Part shown: piece after piece, positions 45,953 to 55,485 of the stretch
How positions within the stretch are numbered: the stretch's first letter is position 1
How the letters are laid out: each line of letters begins with the position of its first letter
Assembly (NCBI GenBank): GCA_017474385.1
Contig: JAFVHU010000110.1
Coordinates: 1 to 64,000, forward strand
DNA from: Afipia sp.
Lineage (GTDB): Bacteria; Pseudomonadota; Alphaproteobacteria; Rhizobiales; Xanthobacteraceae
Length of the DNA: 64,000 nucleotides
Direction of reading: 5' to 3'
Program-made: the position numbers and the translations under genes
The notes under the pieces: generated by a model
The model's database searches: none
What the model was told of the DNA's origin: nothing
Seen by the model: the letters and a program-made list of their open reading frames with translations, nothing else

Positions 45953-47134
45953 CTAGTTCAGTGTGGCTTTGAGAGCAGTGGCAGCGGACGCGTAACCGCC
46001 CCGCGCGCCATCGACGAAATGAAAATGGTCCGGACGTGACGCCGACAGCGTGAAGCATGTCATCATCGCCGCATCCTGACGGTGCAGGCCGTAACGCGCG
46101 ATGCCGGCGGCAGCGGCGGCGGCAAGACGGCTTTCCAGCGCATCGGCCAGTTCAGGCTTGCAATCGAGCACCATGCGCAGGCCGTCGTCATACTTCCGGA
46201 AATCCGAATTTTCGACCACCTGCTGCATGTAGATCTGCGGCACAAAGCCGCCAGCCGAAATATCGAGGCGAAACAGCAGATAGGCGAACAGCGTCCAGGC
46301 ATGAACGCTGAGCCGCCGGACGAACAGCGGCCCGCCACGCTGCGCCAGCGCCTCGAAATCCGCGCCCGGTGTCGGCCAGCGCATGCGCGGACCTGATGAC
46401 GGCACCGGCCGTCCCGCACCGGGACTTCGCTCGACCAGTGTCACCACGTCTTCGATCAGGCGGCGGAACGCCGCGCTGTCCGTAGATGCAGGCACGATCA
46501 GCATCGACAGAATGAGGCCACGCTCCGCCGGCATTTCGGAAAAGCGGCACGAGAGTCCGGTCAGATCGGGATGCGCACCCGGCGAGGCCATCGGTATGGT
46601 GAACTCGCCGCGCTTCATCGCGGCTTCCGTCCACGCCAGTCCGCCCCCGGAAAACATCGCGTAGGACACGTGCGGCGACGCCGCATAGCGCGCCACGCGC
46701 ACATCGAGACCCTGCGCGCGAATGGCCTCGATCGGCACCAGTGCGACACGCAGCGACAGATCGAGATCTTCCTTCACCCAGGTTGCGGTCGCCGCCAGCG
46801 CTTCGCGCGCCATGTCGATGTCCCGCGGCGATATCGCGAAGCTCGCGCCATCGCCGCCGAAGGCAAACGGAAAATCGCGGCCGTCGAGTGCATTGGTCAC
46901 CGATGCGATCACCGCCGCACCAGCCATGTTCACCGCCTTGTAGCGATTGTCCGCGATCGCCTTGGTGGATTGCACGATGTCGGCGACGCCGATCAGCCAG
47001 CCATTCGGCACCGGCCGGTACAGCGACGGGTCCATCAAATTAGCGAAGCCGCGAAACACCGGCATGGCGCTGTAGAAATCGTCCCGGCCGCCAATGTCCG
47101 CTGCACTCTGCTCTTGCGATACGTTCATAACCAT
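45953..47134 (-). CDS. DUF3095 protein, adenylate-cyclase-like
   Basis: A protein of about 393 residues of the DUF3095 family. It resembles the catalytic fold of class III nucleotidyl cyclases: VADIVQSTKAIADNRYKAVN carries a metal-type Asp and FAFGGDGASFAIS resembles the second conserved loop. No signal peptide or membrane helix. Activity has, to my knowledge, not been demonstrated for this family. ATGs at 47134 and 47128 are both possible starts. Confidence 0.8.
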   Translation of the reverse strand: MVMNVSQEQSAADIGGRDDFYSAMPVFRGFANLMDPSLYRPVPNGWLIGVADIVQSTKAIADNRYKAVNMAGAAVIASVTNALDGRDFPFAFGGDGASFAISPRDIDMAREALAATATWVKEDLDLSLRVALVPIEAIRAQGLDVRVARYAASPHVSYAMFSGGGLAWTEAAMKRGEFTIPMASPGAHPDLTGLSCRFSEMPAERGLILSMLIVPASTDSAAFRRLIEDVVTLVERSPGAGRPVPSSGPRMRWPTPGADFEALAQRGGPLFVRRLSVHAWTLFAYLLFRLDISAGGFVPQIYMQQVVENSDFRKYDDGLRMVLDCKPELADALESRLAAAAAAGIARYGLHRQDAAMMTCFTLSASRPDHFHFVDGARGGYASAATALKATLN

Positions 47135-47228
47135 GGCGTTGCCGTTTGCTCGGGCGTGACTTGTATCAGGCCAGCGTTCCAAAAATACGAGCCATCAGCA
47201 AGACGGGTTCATGCTTGCCGCAAACAAA

Positions 47229-47253
47229 ATCGGCGCGGGAACACCGCGCCGAT
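47229..47253 (-). terminator. Intrinsic terminator after the DUF3551 gene
   Basis: ATCGGCGCGG (47229-47238) and CCGCGCCGAT (47244-47253) form a perfect 10-base-pair stem with a five-base loop. On the minus strand it is followed by TTTTGTTTG, right for a terminator of the DUF3551 gene that ends at 47288. Confidence 0.85.
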
Positions 47254-47287
47254 CGCCAGGGTGACTGAGCCGGTCGCCGGACCAGCG

Positions 47288-47578
47288 TCAGCGATGATGC
47301 TTGTGCTTGGGTTTGCGATAGCGGCGCGGAGCGGGATCATAATACTGGCGAGGCTGATACCATGCATTCACATGGCACGACCCGCCAACACCGCTGGTGG
47401 CGGCCTGGCATTGTTCGTAGGTGTAATAGTCGCACACCCTGCCCAGTCCGGTGCGCCCGTAATTTTCCGAGCAGAACGGCGCATCCCCTCGCCAGGCGTG
47501 AGCTGGCGAGCTGGGTATGATCACCAGTGCCGCAACCGCGGCTATGGCGAGACCGGCCGCCAAATTGATTTTCAGCAT
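47288..47578 (-). CDS. DUF3551 family small secreted protein
   Basis: A 96-residue protein with a signal peptide (MLKINLAAGLAIAAVAALVI, cleavage after AHA), four or five cysteines in APFCSENYG, VCDYYTYEQCQAA and GGSCHVN, and a basic His/Lys/Arg tail. This is the DUF3551 pattern, common in Bradyrhizobium relatives, usually in many copies; function unknown. It is a taxonomic hint. Confidence 0.85.
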   Translation of the reverse strand: MLKINLAAGLAIAAVAALVIIPSSPAHAWRGDAPFCSENYGRTGLGRVCDYYTYEQCQAATSGVGGSCHVNAWYQPRQYYDPAPRRYRKPKHKHHR

Positions 47579-47715
47579 TTCGAATCTCCTTGGTGTCCCT
47601 CTATACGGGCATCGCAACCGGATTGGCTATCTCCAACGTGTCACACGTTGTTTTCCAGCCACGTCGCCGGGAAAGTGCTACGCTGGATCAAATCCGTGCC
47701 AACGCAGGAGTTCCG

Positions 47716-48120
47716 ATGTCGCCTGTCTCCTTTATGCTCAATGTTCTGTGGGTCGTGCTCGGCGGTTTCTGGATGGCGCTCGGCTGGGCCGTCGCCGCCG
47801 TCATTATGGCGATTACCATCATCGGCATTCCATGGGCGCGCGGCGCCTGGAATATCGCCATCTACACGCTGTTTCCGTTCGGCCAGAAGGCCGTCTCGCG
47901 CGAGATCTATATCGGCGAGCGTGACTTCGGCACCGGCATTTTCGGGTTTATCGGCAATCTGATCTGGCTCATCCTGGCCGGATGGTGGCTGGCGCTCGGC
48001 CATCTCTTCACGGCGCTCCTGCTGGCCATTACGATCATCGGGATTCCGTTCGCCTGGGCGCATTTGAAGCTCGGCGCCATCGCGCTGTGGCCGATTGGAA
48101 AGACCATCGTGCCCGCATGA
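47716..48120 (+). CDS. YccF domain membrane protein
   Basis: A 134-residue membrane protein with two similar YccF repeats: ITIIGIPWARGAWNIAIYTLFPFG and ITIIGIPFAWAHLKLGAIALWPIG, each preceded by a hydrophobic helix. CAGGAG precedes the ATG at 47716. Function is unknown. The frame is open from 47590 but that part overlaps the promoter of the DUF3551 gene. Confidence 0.88.
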   Translation: MSPVSFMLNVLWVVLGGFWMALGWAVAAVIMAITIIGIPWARGAWNIAIYTLFPFGQKAVSREIYIGERDFGTGIFGFIGNLIWLILAGWWLALGHLFTALLLAITIIGIPFAWAHLKLGAIALWPIGKTIVPA

Positions 48121-48276
48121 TGTTGCAGGGCACAGATTTCTGTGCGCCAAGCCGCTGTCTGTTGGCCGGTTCGCCAATATTACAACATCCCGCATTTGCA
48201 ATATGACTGGATGGACCACTTCCACCGGTGCGGAGAAGCTGTAAATTTGACGCGAGCTGGTTCTGGACAGACATCG

Positions 48277-49179
48277 ATGATGGTCGGCCCCCAAGCTGAG
48301 CCAAATGACCATTCGCTGCGCGATGTCGCGGATGACACCCTCGCTATGGCGCGGGCTGCGCAAGAAAAGCTCGACAGCGAGGAAACCAGCACAACCATTC
48401 ATGAGTTACGCGTCGCGCTCAAGCGCTGGAAAGCCTTGTTGCGGTTGATCGAGGACTCGATTGGCGAGGAGACCGTGGTTCTGCGCCACGAGGCAAGCCA
48501 CCTCGCCCGCGAGTTCGGCCGTAGCCGCGACGCCCAGACCGCTCTCGATGCACTGGCCGACGTCACAATGCCGAAAGATGCCGAGACGCCGCCGCTCTCG
48601 GAAAGAACCAAGGCCACCCTCACCCAGCGGCTTGAAGATGCGCGAAAGACCCTGGAGGCCGAGCAGCTTCATCCGGAAGCCATTCAACACCTGCGCGCCG
48701 GCCTTGCCCGGGCGTCTACCTGTGCAGCAAACTGGCCGCTTGAGCGAATCCACTTCGACGACATCGTGACCGCGCTCGCAAAATCCTATCGCCGTGCCCG
48801 CCGGCGGCGCCCGCACGAATGGGACATTGCCAATCCGGAGGAGGTTCATGATTTCCGCAAGGCCGTTGTGGCTTTCCGCTATCAGCTCGACCTCATTGCG
48901 CCGCTGTGGCCGAAGATGTGGAACACCTTCATCGACGAAGTACAGAAGCTACGTACGCAGCTTGGCAGGAGTAACGATCTCGTCGCTTTCCGCGGGTTGA
49001 TACAACCGAGACAGCCGCTGGCGCACTGGCGCTCACGCCTGACGCCGCAGATCGACAACCGGCAACAGTTTCACCTCGGCCGCGCGCGGTCGCTGGCCGG
49101 GCGGGTGTTTGCGGAATCGCCGCGATCATTCCGCAAACGCATCGAGGCGCTGGCGAAAGCGGCAGCGGATTCCACTTAA
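48277..49179 (+). CDS. CHAD domain protein
   Basis: A CHAD-domain protein of about 300 residues: the helical, histidine-containing domain with TIHELRVALKRWKALLRLIED, EASHLAREFGRSRDAQTALDAL and VHDFRKAVVAFRYQLDL is thought to bind polyphosphate. It lacks the CYTH domain found in many relatives. The frame is open from 48142; ATG 48277 (or 48208) is the likely start, but no strong ribosome-binding site decides. Related proteins locate to polyphosphate granules. Confidence 0.8.
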   Translation: MMVGPQAEPNDHSLRDVADDTLAMARAAQEKLDSEETSTTIHELRVALKRWKALLRLIEDSIGEETVVLRHEASHLAREFGRSRDAQTALDALADVTMPKDAETPPLSERTKATLTQRLEDARKTLEAEQLHPEAIQHLRAGLARASTCAANWPLERIHFDDIVTALAKSYRRARRRRPHEWDIANPEEVHDFRKAVVAFRYQLDLIAPLWPKMWNTFIDEVQKLRTQLGRSNDLVAFRGLIQPRQPLAHWRSRLTPQIDNRQQFHLGRARSLAGRVFAESPRSFRKRIEALAKAAADST

Positions 49180-49307
49180 TCCATCGGCATTTCCGGCTTA
49201 AAGGTTCAATGCACCGCAGCATCACAACTGTCGCATCCAGCTCCGATCGGAGTTGTCGGCATCCGCCAACTCGGCGATAATTCCGGCAGCCACTCCGGGG
49301 AAACGCC

Positions 49308-50684
49308 ATGTCGATGCAAAGCCTGACATCACCGGCCGCGGTCAAGCCGCCTGTCATGGTGGACCGCAGCAAGCTTGCTCACATTCCCGGCGACGAAGGC
49401 TGGCCGCTCGTCGGGCGAACGCTCAACGTCCTCGCCGATCCGAAAGGCGAAGTCGATGCGATGGCGCGCAAGTATGGCCTCGTCTATCGCTCGCGGGTTC
49501 TCGGCGAAACCAGCGTCTCACTGCTCGGCCCCGAGGCCAACGAATTCATGCTGCTCGACCAGACCAAGCTGTTTTCATCGACCAACGGATGGGAAACGAT
49601 CCTCGGGCGGCTGTTTCCGCGCGGGCTGATGCTGCTCGATTTCGAGGAGCACCGGTTGCATCGCCGCGCCATGTCGGTCGCGTTCAAGTCGGGACCGATG
49701 AAGAACTATCTCGCGCAACTCGACGACGGAATCGCGTCGCGGGTCAGCGAGTGGCGCGCAGCGCCCGGCCCTATGCTGTTCTATCCGGCCATGAAGCAAC
49801 TGACGCTCGATCTCGCCGCCACGTCGTTTCTCGGCACCCATATCGGCCCTGATGTCGAGGAGGTTACGCGTTCCTTTGTCGACATGATCGCTGCTTCTGT
49901 CGCAGTTGTGCGCCAGCCATGGCCCGGCACCCAGATGGCGCGCGGCGTCAAGGGGCGCCAGCGCATCGTCGCCTATTTCTCGCAGCAGATTCCCCTGCGG
50001 CGCAAAAACGGCGGCGACGACCTGTTTTCGCAGCTCTGCCACGCGACCCACGAAGACGGCGCGCTGCTGTCGACGCAGGATATCGTCGACCACATGAGTT
50101 TTCTGATCATGGCGGCGCACGACACGCTCACATCATCACTGACATCGTTCGTCGCGATGCTGGCGGCGCATCCAGAGTGGCAAATGAGATTGCGCGACGA
50201 AATCTCGTCGCTCGGGATCGAGCCCGGCGCGCCGCTGCCGTTCGAGAAACTCGACGCCATGCCGCTCACCGAAATGGCGTTCAAGGAAGCGATGCGGATG
50301 AAGCCGCCGGTGCCGTCGATCCCGCGCCGCGCGACGCGGGACTTCAGCTTCAAGGGCTACGATATTCCAGCCGGCACGCTGGTCAGCATGAATCCGCTGT
50401 TCACCCACCACATGAGCGAGCACTGGTCCGATCCCGAAACATTCGATCCGCTGCGCTTCACCGACGAAGCGCAGCGCGCGCGCCATCGCTTCGCTTACAT
50501 TCCGTTCAGCGGCGGCGCGCACATGTGCATCGGGCTACACTTCGCCTACATGCAGGCCAAATGTTTCGCGTTTCATTTCCTGCAGAATCTCAAGGTCACC
50601 CTGGAGCCGGGCTATGTGCCGTCGTGGCAAATGTGGCCGATCCCGAAACCCAAGGACGGATTGCGCGTGACGCTCGTGTCCTGA
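49308..50684 (+). CDS. Cytochrome P450
   Basis: A soluble 458-residue P450 mono-oxygenase. The heme-ligand loop is FSGGAHMCIGLHF (Cys about residue 407), the ExxR motif is KEAMRMKPPVP and the oxygen-binding I-helix is AAHDTLTSSL. The protein resembles the CYP120/CYP26-like branch that oxidises lipids or terpenoids, but the substrate is unknown. No ferredoxin or reductase gene is near, so electron partners lie elsewhere. The 3' end of the gene (last codons and stop) lies inside a copy of the intergenic repeat at 13029-13051. Confidence 0.9.
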   Translation: MSMQSLTSPAAVKPPVMVDRSKLAHIPGDEGWPLVGRTLNVLADPKGEVDAMARKYGLVYRSRVLGETSVSLLGPEANEFMLLDQTKLFSSTNGWETILGRLFPRGLMLLDFEEHRLHRRAMSVAFKSGPMKNYLAQLDDGIASRVSEWRAAPGPMLFYPAMKQLTLDLAATSFLGTHIGPDVEEVTRSFVDMIAASVAVVRQPWPGTQMARGVKGRQRIVAYFSQQIPLRRKNGGDDLFSQLCHATHEDGALLSTQDIVDHMSFLIMAAHDTLTSSLTSFVAMLAAHPEWQMRLRDEISSLGIEPGAPLPFEKLDAMPLTEMAFKEAMRMKPPVPSIPRRATRDFSFKGYDIPAGTLVSMNPLFTHHMSEHWSDPETFDPLRFTDEAQRARHRFAYIPFSGGAHMCIGLHFAYMQAKCFAFHFLQNLKVTLEPGYVPSWQMWPIPKPKDGLRVTLVS

Positions 50685-50698
50685 ATCCGAAGTTCGCC
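50676..50698. repeat. Half copy of the pre-mutS inverted repeat at the end of the P450 gene
   Basis: GTGTCCTGAATCCGAAGTTCGCC (50676-50698, given in parts: GTGTCC, TGAATCC, GAAGTTCGCC) matches 13029-13051 at 22 of 23 positions. The one difference, C to T, creates the TGA stop of the P450 gene. The matching right arm is absent downstream. Confidence 0.8.
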
Positions 50699-50740
50699 TC
50701 TGTTTGCGGCGAGCCAGCATTTTCAACCAGTAACCCTCAG

Positions 50741-52312
50741 TCAGGATTTTCCCGATCTCGCATCCGGCTGCGGCTCGATCTGGACTGACCAGAGATCTCG
50801 GTCGTCGACGTCCTTCAGCGTGACGGTCATGATCCGGGAGTCTCCGTCAATATCGACACGGCCGAAAAATTGCAGCCCGTAACAGGGTGCCAGGTTTTCA
50901 CCCTGCTCCGCGCTGCAGCCCTTTTGAAACACCGCTGCCGGGCCGAACGTGTTGTCGAGCGGTGCCGGCCCCCACGTCCCAGCATGAAGCGGACCGGATA
51001 CAAACTCCCAGAACGCCTCGAATTCCTGAAACACCGCCCGGTTAGGATCATAATAGTGCGCAGCCGTATAGTGCATGTCGGCCGTCAGCCAGACCGTGTT
51101 CCTGACACCGGCATGCTTGATAAAAGACAGCAGATCGGCGATCTCGCTTTCGCGTCGCTCGGGCGGCCCGTCGCCTAAGGCAATGGCGTCCTCACTGACC
51201 AACCCGATCGGCATATCCGCGGCAATGACTTTCCATGTCGCGTTTGAACCGGCGAGGGATCGCTTGAGCCATGCCATTTGAGCCGCTCCGAGCAGGCATG
51301 CATCGCTCCGATCGTCGCGTTTGTTCCATGTCGAATCGCGATAGCTGCGCATATCGATCAGAAAGACATCCAGCAGCGGCCCGTAAGCCACCTTGCGATA
51401 GACCCGGTCGGGTTGCGCCGAGAGTTGCCGGATCGGCATGTACTCGTGAAACGCACGGCAGGCGCGCGCCACCAGCCGTGACGCTCCGTCCTTCGAATAC
51501 CCCGCGGCGTCCACCGTGCCATCCGGCGACCAATCATTGGTGACTTCATGATCGTCCCACTGCGCGAGAATGGGAATCTCCGCGTTGAACGCGCGCACAT
51601 TTTCATCCAGCAGATTGTATTTATAGTTTCCGCGAAATTGCGCCAGCGTTTGCGCGACGGCGGACTTCTCCTCGGTCACGACGTTGCGCCAGATCCCGCC
51701 ATCTGACAGCTTCAGCTCCCTCTCGATCGGACAATCGGCATAGATGCTGTCGCCGGAATGAATGAAAAAGTCCGGTCGATTGTCGAGCATCGTCTTGTAG
51801 GTACGCATGCCGCCACGGGATGGATCGATACCCCAACCTTGACCCGCTGTATCGCCAGACCAGACGAACGATACCGAGCGTCGGTCAACAGGCGCCGTCC
51901 GGAAATGACCGGCCTGCGTTTCTCCGGATATCGCCGGCTCCTGAATGTCATGAAATTGAACGCGATAGAAAATGTCCTGTCCCGCCGGCAGATCTTCGAT
52001 CAGCAGCTTCGCCGTGAAATCATCGTCTGGCAGCGCATCGATCGACATCGCGTGAAAGATCGTCTTGAAACTCTCGACCGTTGAGAAATCCACCTGCATC
52101 CGCGCCGGCCTGTTTGCGCGGGCCCAGACCACGGCGGAATCGGCCGAAACATCGCCCGACTGAAGCCCGCATGCAATTTGGGGGCGATCGGCGGCGCGGC
52201 TAAGATAAGGTCTGGCGATGCCGCCGAGTCCCGCCAGTGCGACCGTCGATGCCGACCGCGTGAGGAACTGACGCCGCGTCGAACTCCTGCTGTCGCGAAC
52301 CGTCACCGCCAT
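50741..52312 (-). CDS. phoD: PhoD-type alkaline phosphatase/phosphodiesterase
   Basis: A 523-residue secreted enzyme with a Tat signal (STRRQFLTRSASTVALAG). The Fe/Ca metal-site motifs are SGDTAGQGWG and IHSGDSIYADCP, with WDDHEVTND holding the typical PhoD block, and LTADMHYTAAHYYDP near the end. It releases phosphate from monoesters and diesters in the periplasm. It diverges from the acyl-CoA ligase gene; no Pho box was recognised. Confidence 0.9.
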   Translation of the reverse strand: MAVTVRDSRSSTRRQFLTRSASTVALAGLGGIARPYLSRAADRPQIACGLQSGDVSADSAVVWARANRPARMQVDFSTVESFKTIFHAMSIDALPDDDFTAKLLIEDLPAGQDIFYRVQFHDIQEPAISGETQAGHFRTAPVDRRSVSFVWSGDTAGQGWGIDPSRGGMRTYKTMLDNRPDFFIHSGDSIYADCPIERELKLSDGGIWRNVVTEEKSAVAQTLAQFRGNYKYNLLDENVRAFNAEIPILAQWDDHEVTNDWSPDGTVDAAGYSKDGASRLVARACRAFHEYMPIRQLSAQPDRVYRKVAYGPLLDVFLIDMRSYRDSTWNKRDDRSDACLLGAAQMAWLKRSLAGSNATWKVIAADMPIGLVSEDAIALGDGPPERRESEIADLLSFIKHAGVRNTVWLTADMHYTAAHYYDPNRAVFQEFEAFWEFVSGPLHAGTWGPAPLDNTFGPAAVFQKGCSAEQGENLAPCYGLQFFGRVDIDGDSRIMTVTLKDVDDRDLWSVQIEPQPDARSGKS

Positions 52313-52483
52313 CGTTCATCCTTCGCCGAATCACGACGAAGAGTGCCCGCGCAAATTGACTGTGAGCCGAAGGATTTGCGACAAGTTCACGACGCGGCAG
52401 CGGATGCCAAACAGTTGACTCCGCTCACCCCGCCATTCAAGCCATAGGCAACCCGCAACGGAAAAGCGGGACCGGGAGAAAAC

Positions 52484-54085
52484 ATGCCTAAGACTGATCA
52501 CGCACCTCACCAGTTCTTGCCGGGTCATGTCGGCCCCTTCGCCGGACTGGATGTGCCGTGGCTGTTGCGACTGCGCGCCGAGACGCGGCGCGACCATCCG
52601 TTTCTGATCTGGGCGCCGTTCGACGCGCCGTCGCGTCCCTGGACCTACGGCGAGTTCCACGACCGCGCCGGCGCGCTGGCTGCGGGTCTCGCGAAACGCG
52701 GCATCAAGCCCGGCGAATGCGTTCTGATCCATCTCGACAACTGCATCGAGATGCTGCTGGCGTGGTTCGCCTGCGTCGAACTCGGCGCCATCGCCGTCAC
52801 CACCAACACCCGCTCCGCCCCTAGCGAGATGGAGTATTTCGCGGGTCACTGCGGCGCAGTCGCGGCCATCACCCAACCGGCCTATGCCGAATTGATTGCA
52901 GCAAACTGCCGCAACCTGCGGTGGCTCGCCGTGACGTCTCACGACGCGGGCGCAGCGCCTGCGCAAGGATACAAGCCGCCGAAGAGCGAGAGCTTCGAAG
53001 CGCTGTTCGCAAACAGCGCGGGCCGGCCGCGCCGTCCCGCCGATCCTTACGCGCCATGCAGCGTGCAATACACCTCCGGCACCACATCGCGGCCGAAGGC
53101 GGTGTTGTGGACCCACGCTAACGCGCTGTGGGGCGCGAAGATCAACGCCGTGCATCAGGACTTGCGGCCCGAGGACATTCACCATATCTATCTGCCGCTG
53201 TTTCACACCAATGCGCTGGCCTATTCCATGCTGTCGACACTGTGGGTCGGCGGTACCGCCGTGATCCAGCCGCGCTTCTCGGCCAGCCGGTTCTGGACGA
53301 CCGCGCTGGAGCACCGCTGCACCTGGACATCTCTGGTGCCGTTCTGTGTCAAGGCGCTGATGGAGCACGATGCGCCCAAAGCGCATCACTTCCGGTTGTG
53401 GGGCAGCGCGGTCTGCGAACCACCGACCGATGCGATCTTCGGCGTCAAGACCATCGGCTGGTGGGGCATGACCGAAACCATCACCCACGGCATTGTTGGC
53501 GAACCCAACCAGCCCAACATTCCGCTCGCCATCGGCCGCGCCGCGCCGGAATACGACATCCGCGTTGTCGACGAGAACGGCGCACCGACGCAAGTTGGCG
53601 GCACTGGCGATCTTCTGATCCGCGGCGTTCCCGGTCTCTCGCTGTTCAAGGAATATCTGCACAACGAGAAGGCCACGCGCGCGAGCTTCGACGAGCACGG
53701 CTATTTCATCACCGGCGACCGCGTGAAGCTGCTGGAAAACGGTTTCCTGCGGTTCGGCGACCGCGCCAAGGACATGCTGAAGGTCGGCGGTGAGAATGTT
53801 GCCGCCTCCGAGATCGAACAGGTCGTCATGACGGTCGCGGGTGTGCGCGAGGCGGCAGTGGTTGCCAAGAAGCATCCGATGCTGGATGAGGTGCCGGTGG
53901 TGTTCGTCATTCCAACCAGCGGCCTCAAAACTGCACCGCCCACGCTGCAGGATGATATTCTGAGCGCCTGCAAGAACGCGCTGGCCGACTTCAAGGTGCC
54001 GCGCGAGGTCCATCTGGTCGAAGACATGCCGCGTTCGACGCTTGAAAAGGTGGCAAAGGCGGAACTGAGGAAATTGCTGGCGTAA
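52484..54085 (+). CDS. ATP-dependent acyl-CoA ligase (AMP-binding)
   Basis: A 533-residue acyl-CoA synthetase of the ANL superfamily. The P-loop is YTSGTTSRPKAVLWTHAN, motif A5 is GWWGMTETITHG, then YFITGDRVKL, RFGDRAKDMLKVGGENV and a C-terminal Lys in STLEKVAKAELRKLL. It resembles the crotonobetaine/carnitine-CoA ligase-like (CaiC-type) group. The substrate is unknown. The saccharopine-dehydrogenase-like gene follows after 37 bases, so the two may act together on one lipid-like acid. Confidence 0.9.
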   Translation: MPKTDHAPHQFLPGHVGPFAGLDVPWLLRLRAETRRDHPFLIWAPFDAPSRPWTYGEFHDRAGALAAGLAKRGIKPGECVLIHLDNCIEMLLAWFACVELGAIAVTTNTRSAPSEMEYFAGHCGAVAAITQPAYAELIAANCRNLRWLAVTSHDAGAAPAQGYKPPKSESFEALFANSAGRPRRPADPYAPCSVQYTSGTTSRPKAVLWTHANALWGAKINAVHQDLRPEDIHHIYLPLFHTNALAYSMLSTLWVGGTAVIQPRFSASRFWTTALEHRCTWTSLVPFCVKALMEHDAPKAHHFRLWGSAVCEPPTDAIFGVKTIGWWGMTETITHGIVGEPNQPNIPLAIGRAAPEYDIRVVDENGAPTQVGGTGDLLIRGVPGLSLFKEYLHNEKATRASFDEHGYFITGDRVKLLENGFLRFGDRAKDMLKVGGENVAASEIEQVVMTVAGVREAAVVAKKHPMLDEVPVVFVIPTSGLKTAPPTLQDDILSACKNALADFKVPREVHLVEDMPRSTLEKVAKAELRKLLA

Positions 54086-54122
54086 GCGGGACACGCCCGA
54101 GACACGAGAAGAGGATATCGCG

Positions 54123-55301
54123 ATGACCCAACCGAAATTCGATGTCGTGGTTTATGGCGCAAGCGGTTTTACCGGCCGGCTCGTCGCGGAATATCTCGCC
54201 GCGCACTATGGCCCCGGAAGCAATCTCAAATGGGCGATGGCAGGCCGCAGCCGCGACAAGCTCGCGGCGGTTCGCGACGAGATCGGCGCACCGAAGGACA
54301 CGCCGCTGATCGAAGCCGACGCGAGCGATCCCGCGTCGCTCAAGGCGCTTGTCGGCCAGACCAAGGCGGTTCTCACAACCGTCGGCCCCTATCAGCTTTA
54401 CGGGTCCGAGCTGGTCGCGGCCTGCGCCGCATCCGGCACCGACTATCTCGATCTCTGCGGCGAGCCGGCATGGATGCGCCAGATGATCGACGCCCATCAC
54501 GCAAAGGCGCAATCCACCGGCGCCCGCATCCTGTTCTCGTGTGGGTTCGATTCGATCCCGTTCGAACTCGGCGTGCTCTTCCTGCAAAACGCGGCGAAGA
54601 AAAAATTTGGGGCGACCGTGCACCGGGTGAAGGGCCGCGTGCGCAGGATGAAGGGCACATTCTCCGGCGGCACGGCGGCAAGCCTGAAAGCCACTTACGC
54701 GGCCGCAGCCAAGGATCTCAGCATCGTGCCGCTGCTCAAGAATCCGTTCGCGCTGACACCGGGCTTCGAGGGCCCGAAACAGCCGCCAGGCAACAAGCCG
54801 CTCCTCGACGATGAGCTCGACATGTGGGTCGCGCCGTTCGTGATGGCGACGATCAACACCCGCAACGTGCACCGCTCGAATCTCCTGATGGGCTTCCCGT
54901 ATGGCAAGGACTTCGTCTACGACGAGATGATGCTGGCCGGTCCCGGCGAGAAGGGCGAAGCCACCGCCAGGGCCATCGTCGCTGCCAACGCCGCGATGGG
55001 CGGACCCGGCGGACCGAAGCCCGGCGAAGGCCCCTCAAAGGAAGAGCGCGAGACGGGCCTGTACGATATCCTGTTCGTCGGCGTGTCGCTGGACGGCCGG
55101 CAGGTCCACGCTTCGGTCAAGGGCGACCGCGATCCTGGCTACGGATCGACCTCCAAGATGATCGCCGAGTGCGCCGTCTGTCTGGTGCGCGACGCACAGG
55201 ATGTGGCGGGCGGCATCTGGACGCCGGGCGCGGCATTGGGCGATCGCCTGATCAAGCGGCTGGAGGACAATGCCGGGCTTCAGTTCAGGGTTGAGGGCTG
55301 A
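54123..55301 (+). CDS. Saccharopine dehydrogenase-like oxidoreductase (trans-acting enoyl reductase type)
   Basis: A 392-residue protein with an N-terminal Rossmann fold ([19 protein letters not shown]) and the conserved [19 protein letters not shown] and [13 protein letters not shown] motifs. This branch resembles the mycobacterial trans-acting enoyl reductase involved in lipid synthesis rather than lysine breakdown. Co-transcription with the acyl-CoA ligase upstream supports a role in fatty-acyl modification. Confidence 0.85.
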   Translation: MTQPKFDVVVYGASGFTGRLVAEYLAAHYGPGSNLKWAMAGRSRDKLAAVRDEIGAPKDTPLIEADASDPASLKALVGQTKAVLTTVGPYQLYGSELVAACAASGTDYLDLCGEPAWMRQMIDAHHAKAQSTGARILFSCGFDSIPFELGVLFLQNAAKKKFGATVHRVKGRVRRMKGTFSGGTAASLKATYAAAAKDLSIVPLLKNPFALTPGFEGPKQPPGNKPLLDDELDMWVAPFVMATINTRNVHRSNLLMGFPYGKDFVYDEMMLAGPGEKGEATARAIVAANAAMGGPGGPKPGEGPSKEERETGLYDILFVGVSLDGRQVHASVKGDRDPGYGSTSKMIAECAVCLVRDAQDVAGGIWTPGAALGDRLIKRLEDNAGLQFRVEG

Positions 55302-55408
55302 AGGGCCGGATACCTGCGGCAGACCCGCCTAGTGTGCTCCAAACCGGGGCTTTCAATCTCATGCCAGCCGTTGCCCGCACGGGACCAATCGGCTAAATGG
55401 AATGCGCC

Positions 55409-55485
55409 GCACCCGTAGCTCAGCTGGATAGAGCGTTGCCCTCCGAAGGCAAAGGTCACACGTTCGAATCGTGTCGGGTGCGCCA
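55409..55485 (+). tRNA. tRNA-Arg, anticodon CCG
   Basis: A complete 77-base cloverleaf. Acceptor arms GCACCCG (55409-55415) and CGGGTGC (55475-55481) pair perfectly; the D arm is GCTC-AGCTGGATA-GAGC, the anticodon stem TTGCC/GGCAA (55436-55440, 55448-55452) holds the loop CTCCGAA with anticodon CCG, and the T arm is ACACG-TTCGAAT-CGTGT. CCA is encoded at 55483-55485. The 3' part is overlapped on the other strand by the recombinase frame. Confidence 0.95.
55456..55485. other. Putative left attachment region inside tRNA-Arg
   Basis: The last 30 bases of the tRNA gene are also the last nine codons and stop of the recombinase. A crossover in or near this stretch is the simplest explanation. The exact core cannot be found without the right end of the element or an empty site. 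Confidence 0.45.

Noticed and set aside
52331-54094. 587-residue frame opposite the acyl-CoA ligase
   Set aside because: Antisense shadow produced by high third-position GC; no recognised motif and composition rich in Arg, His and Gln.
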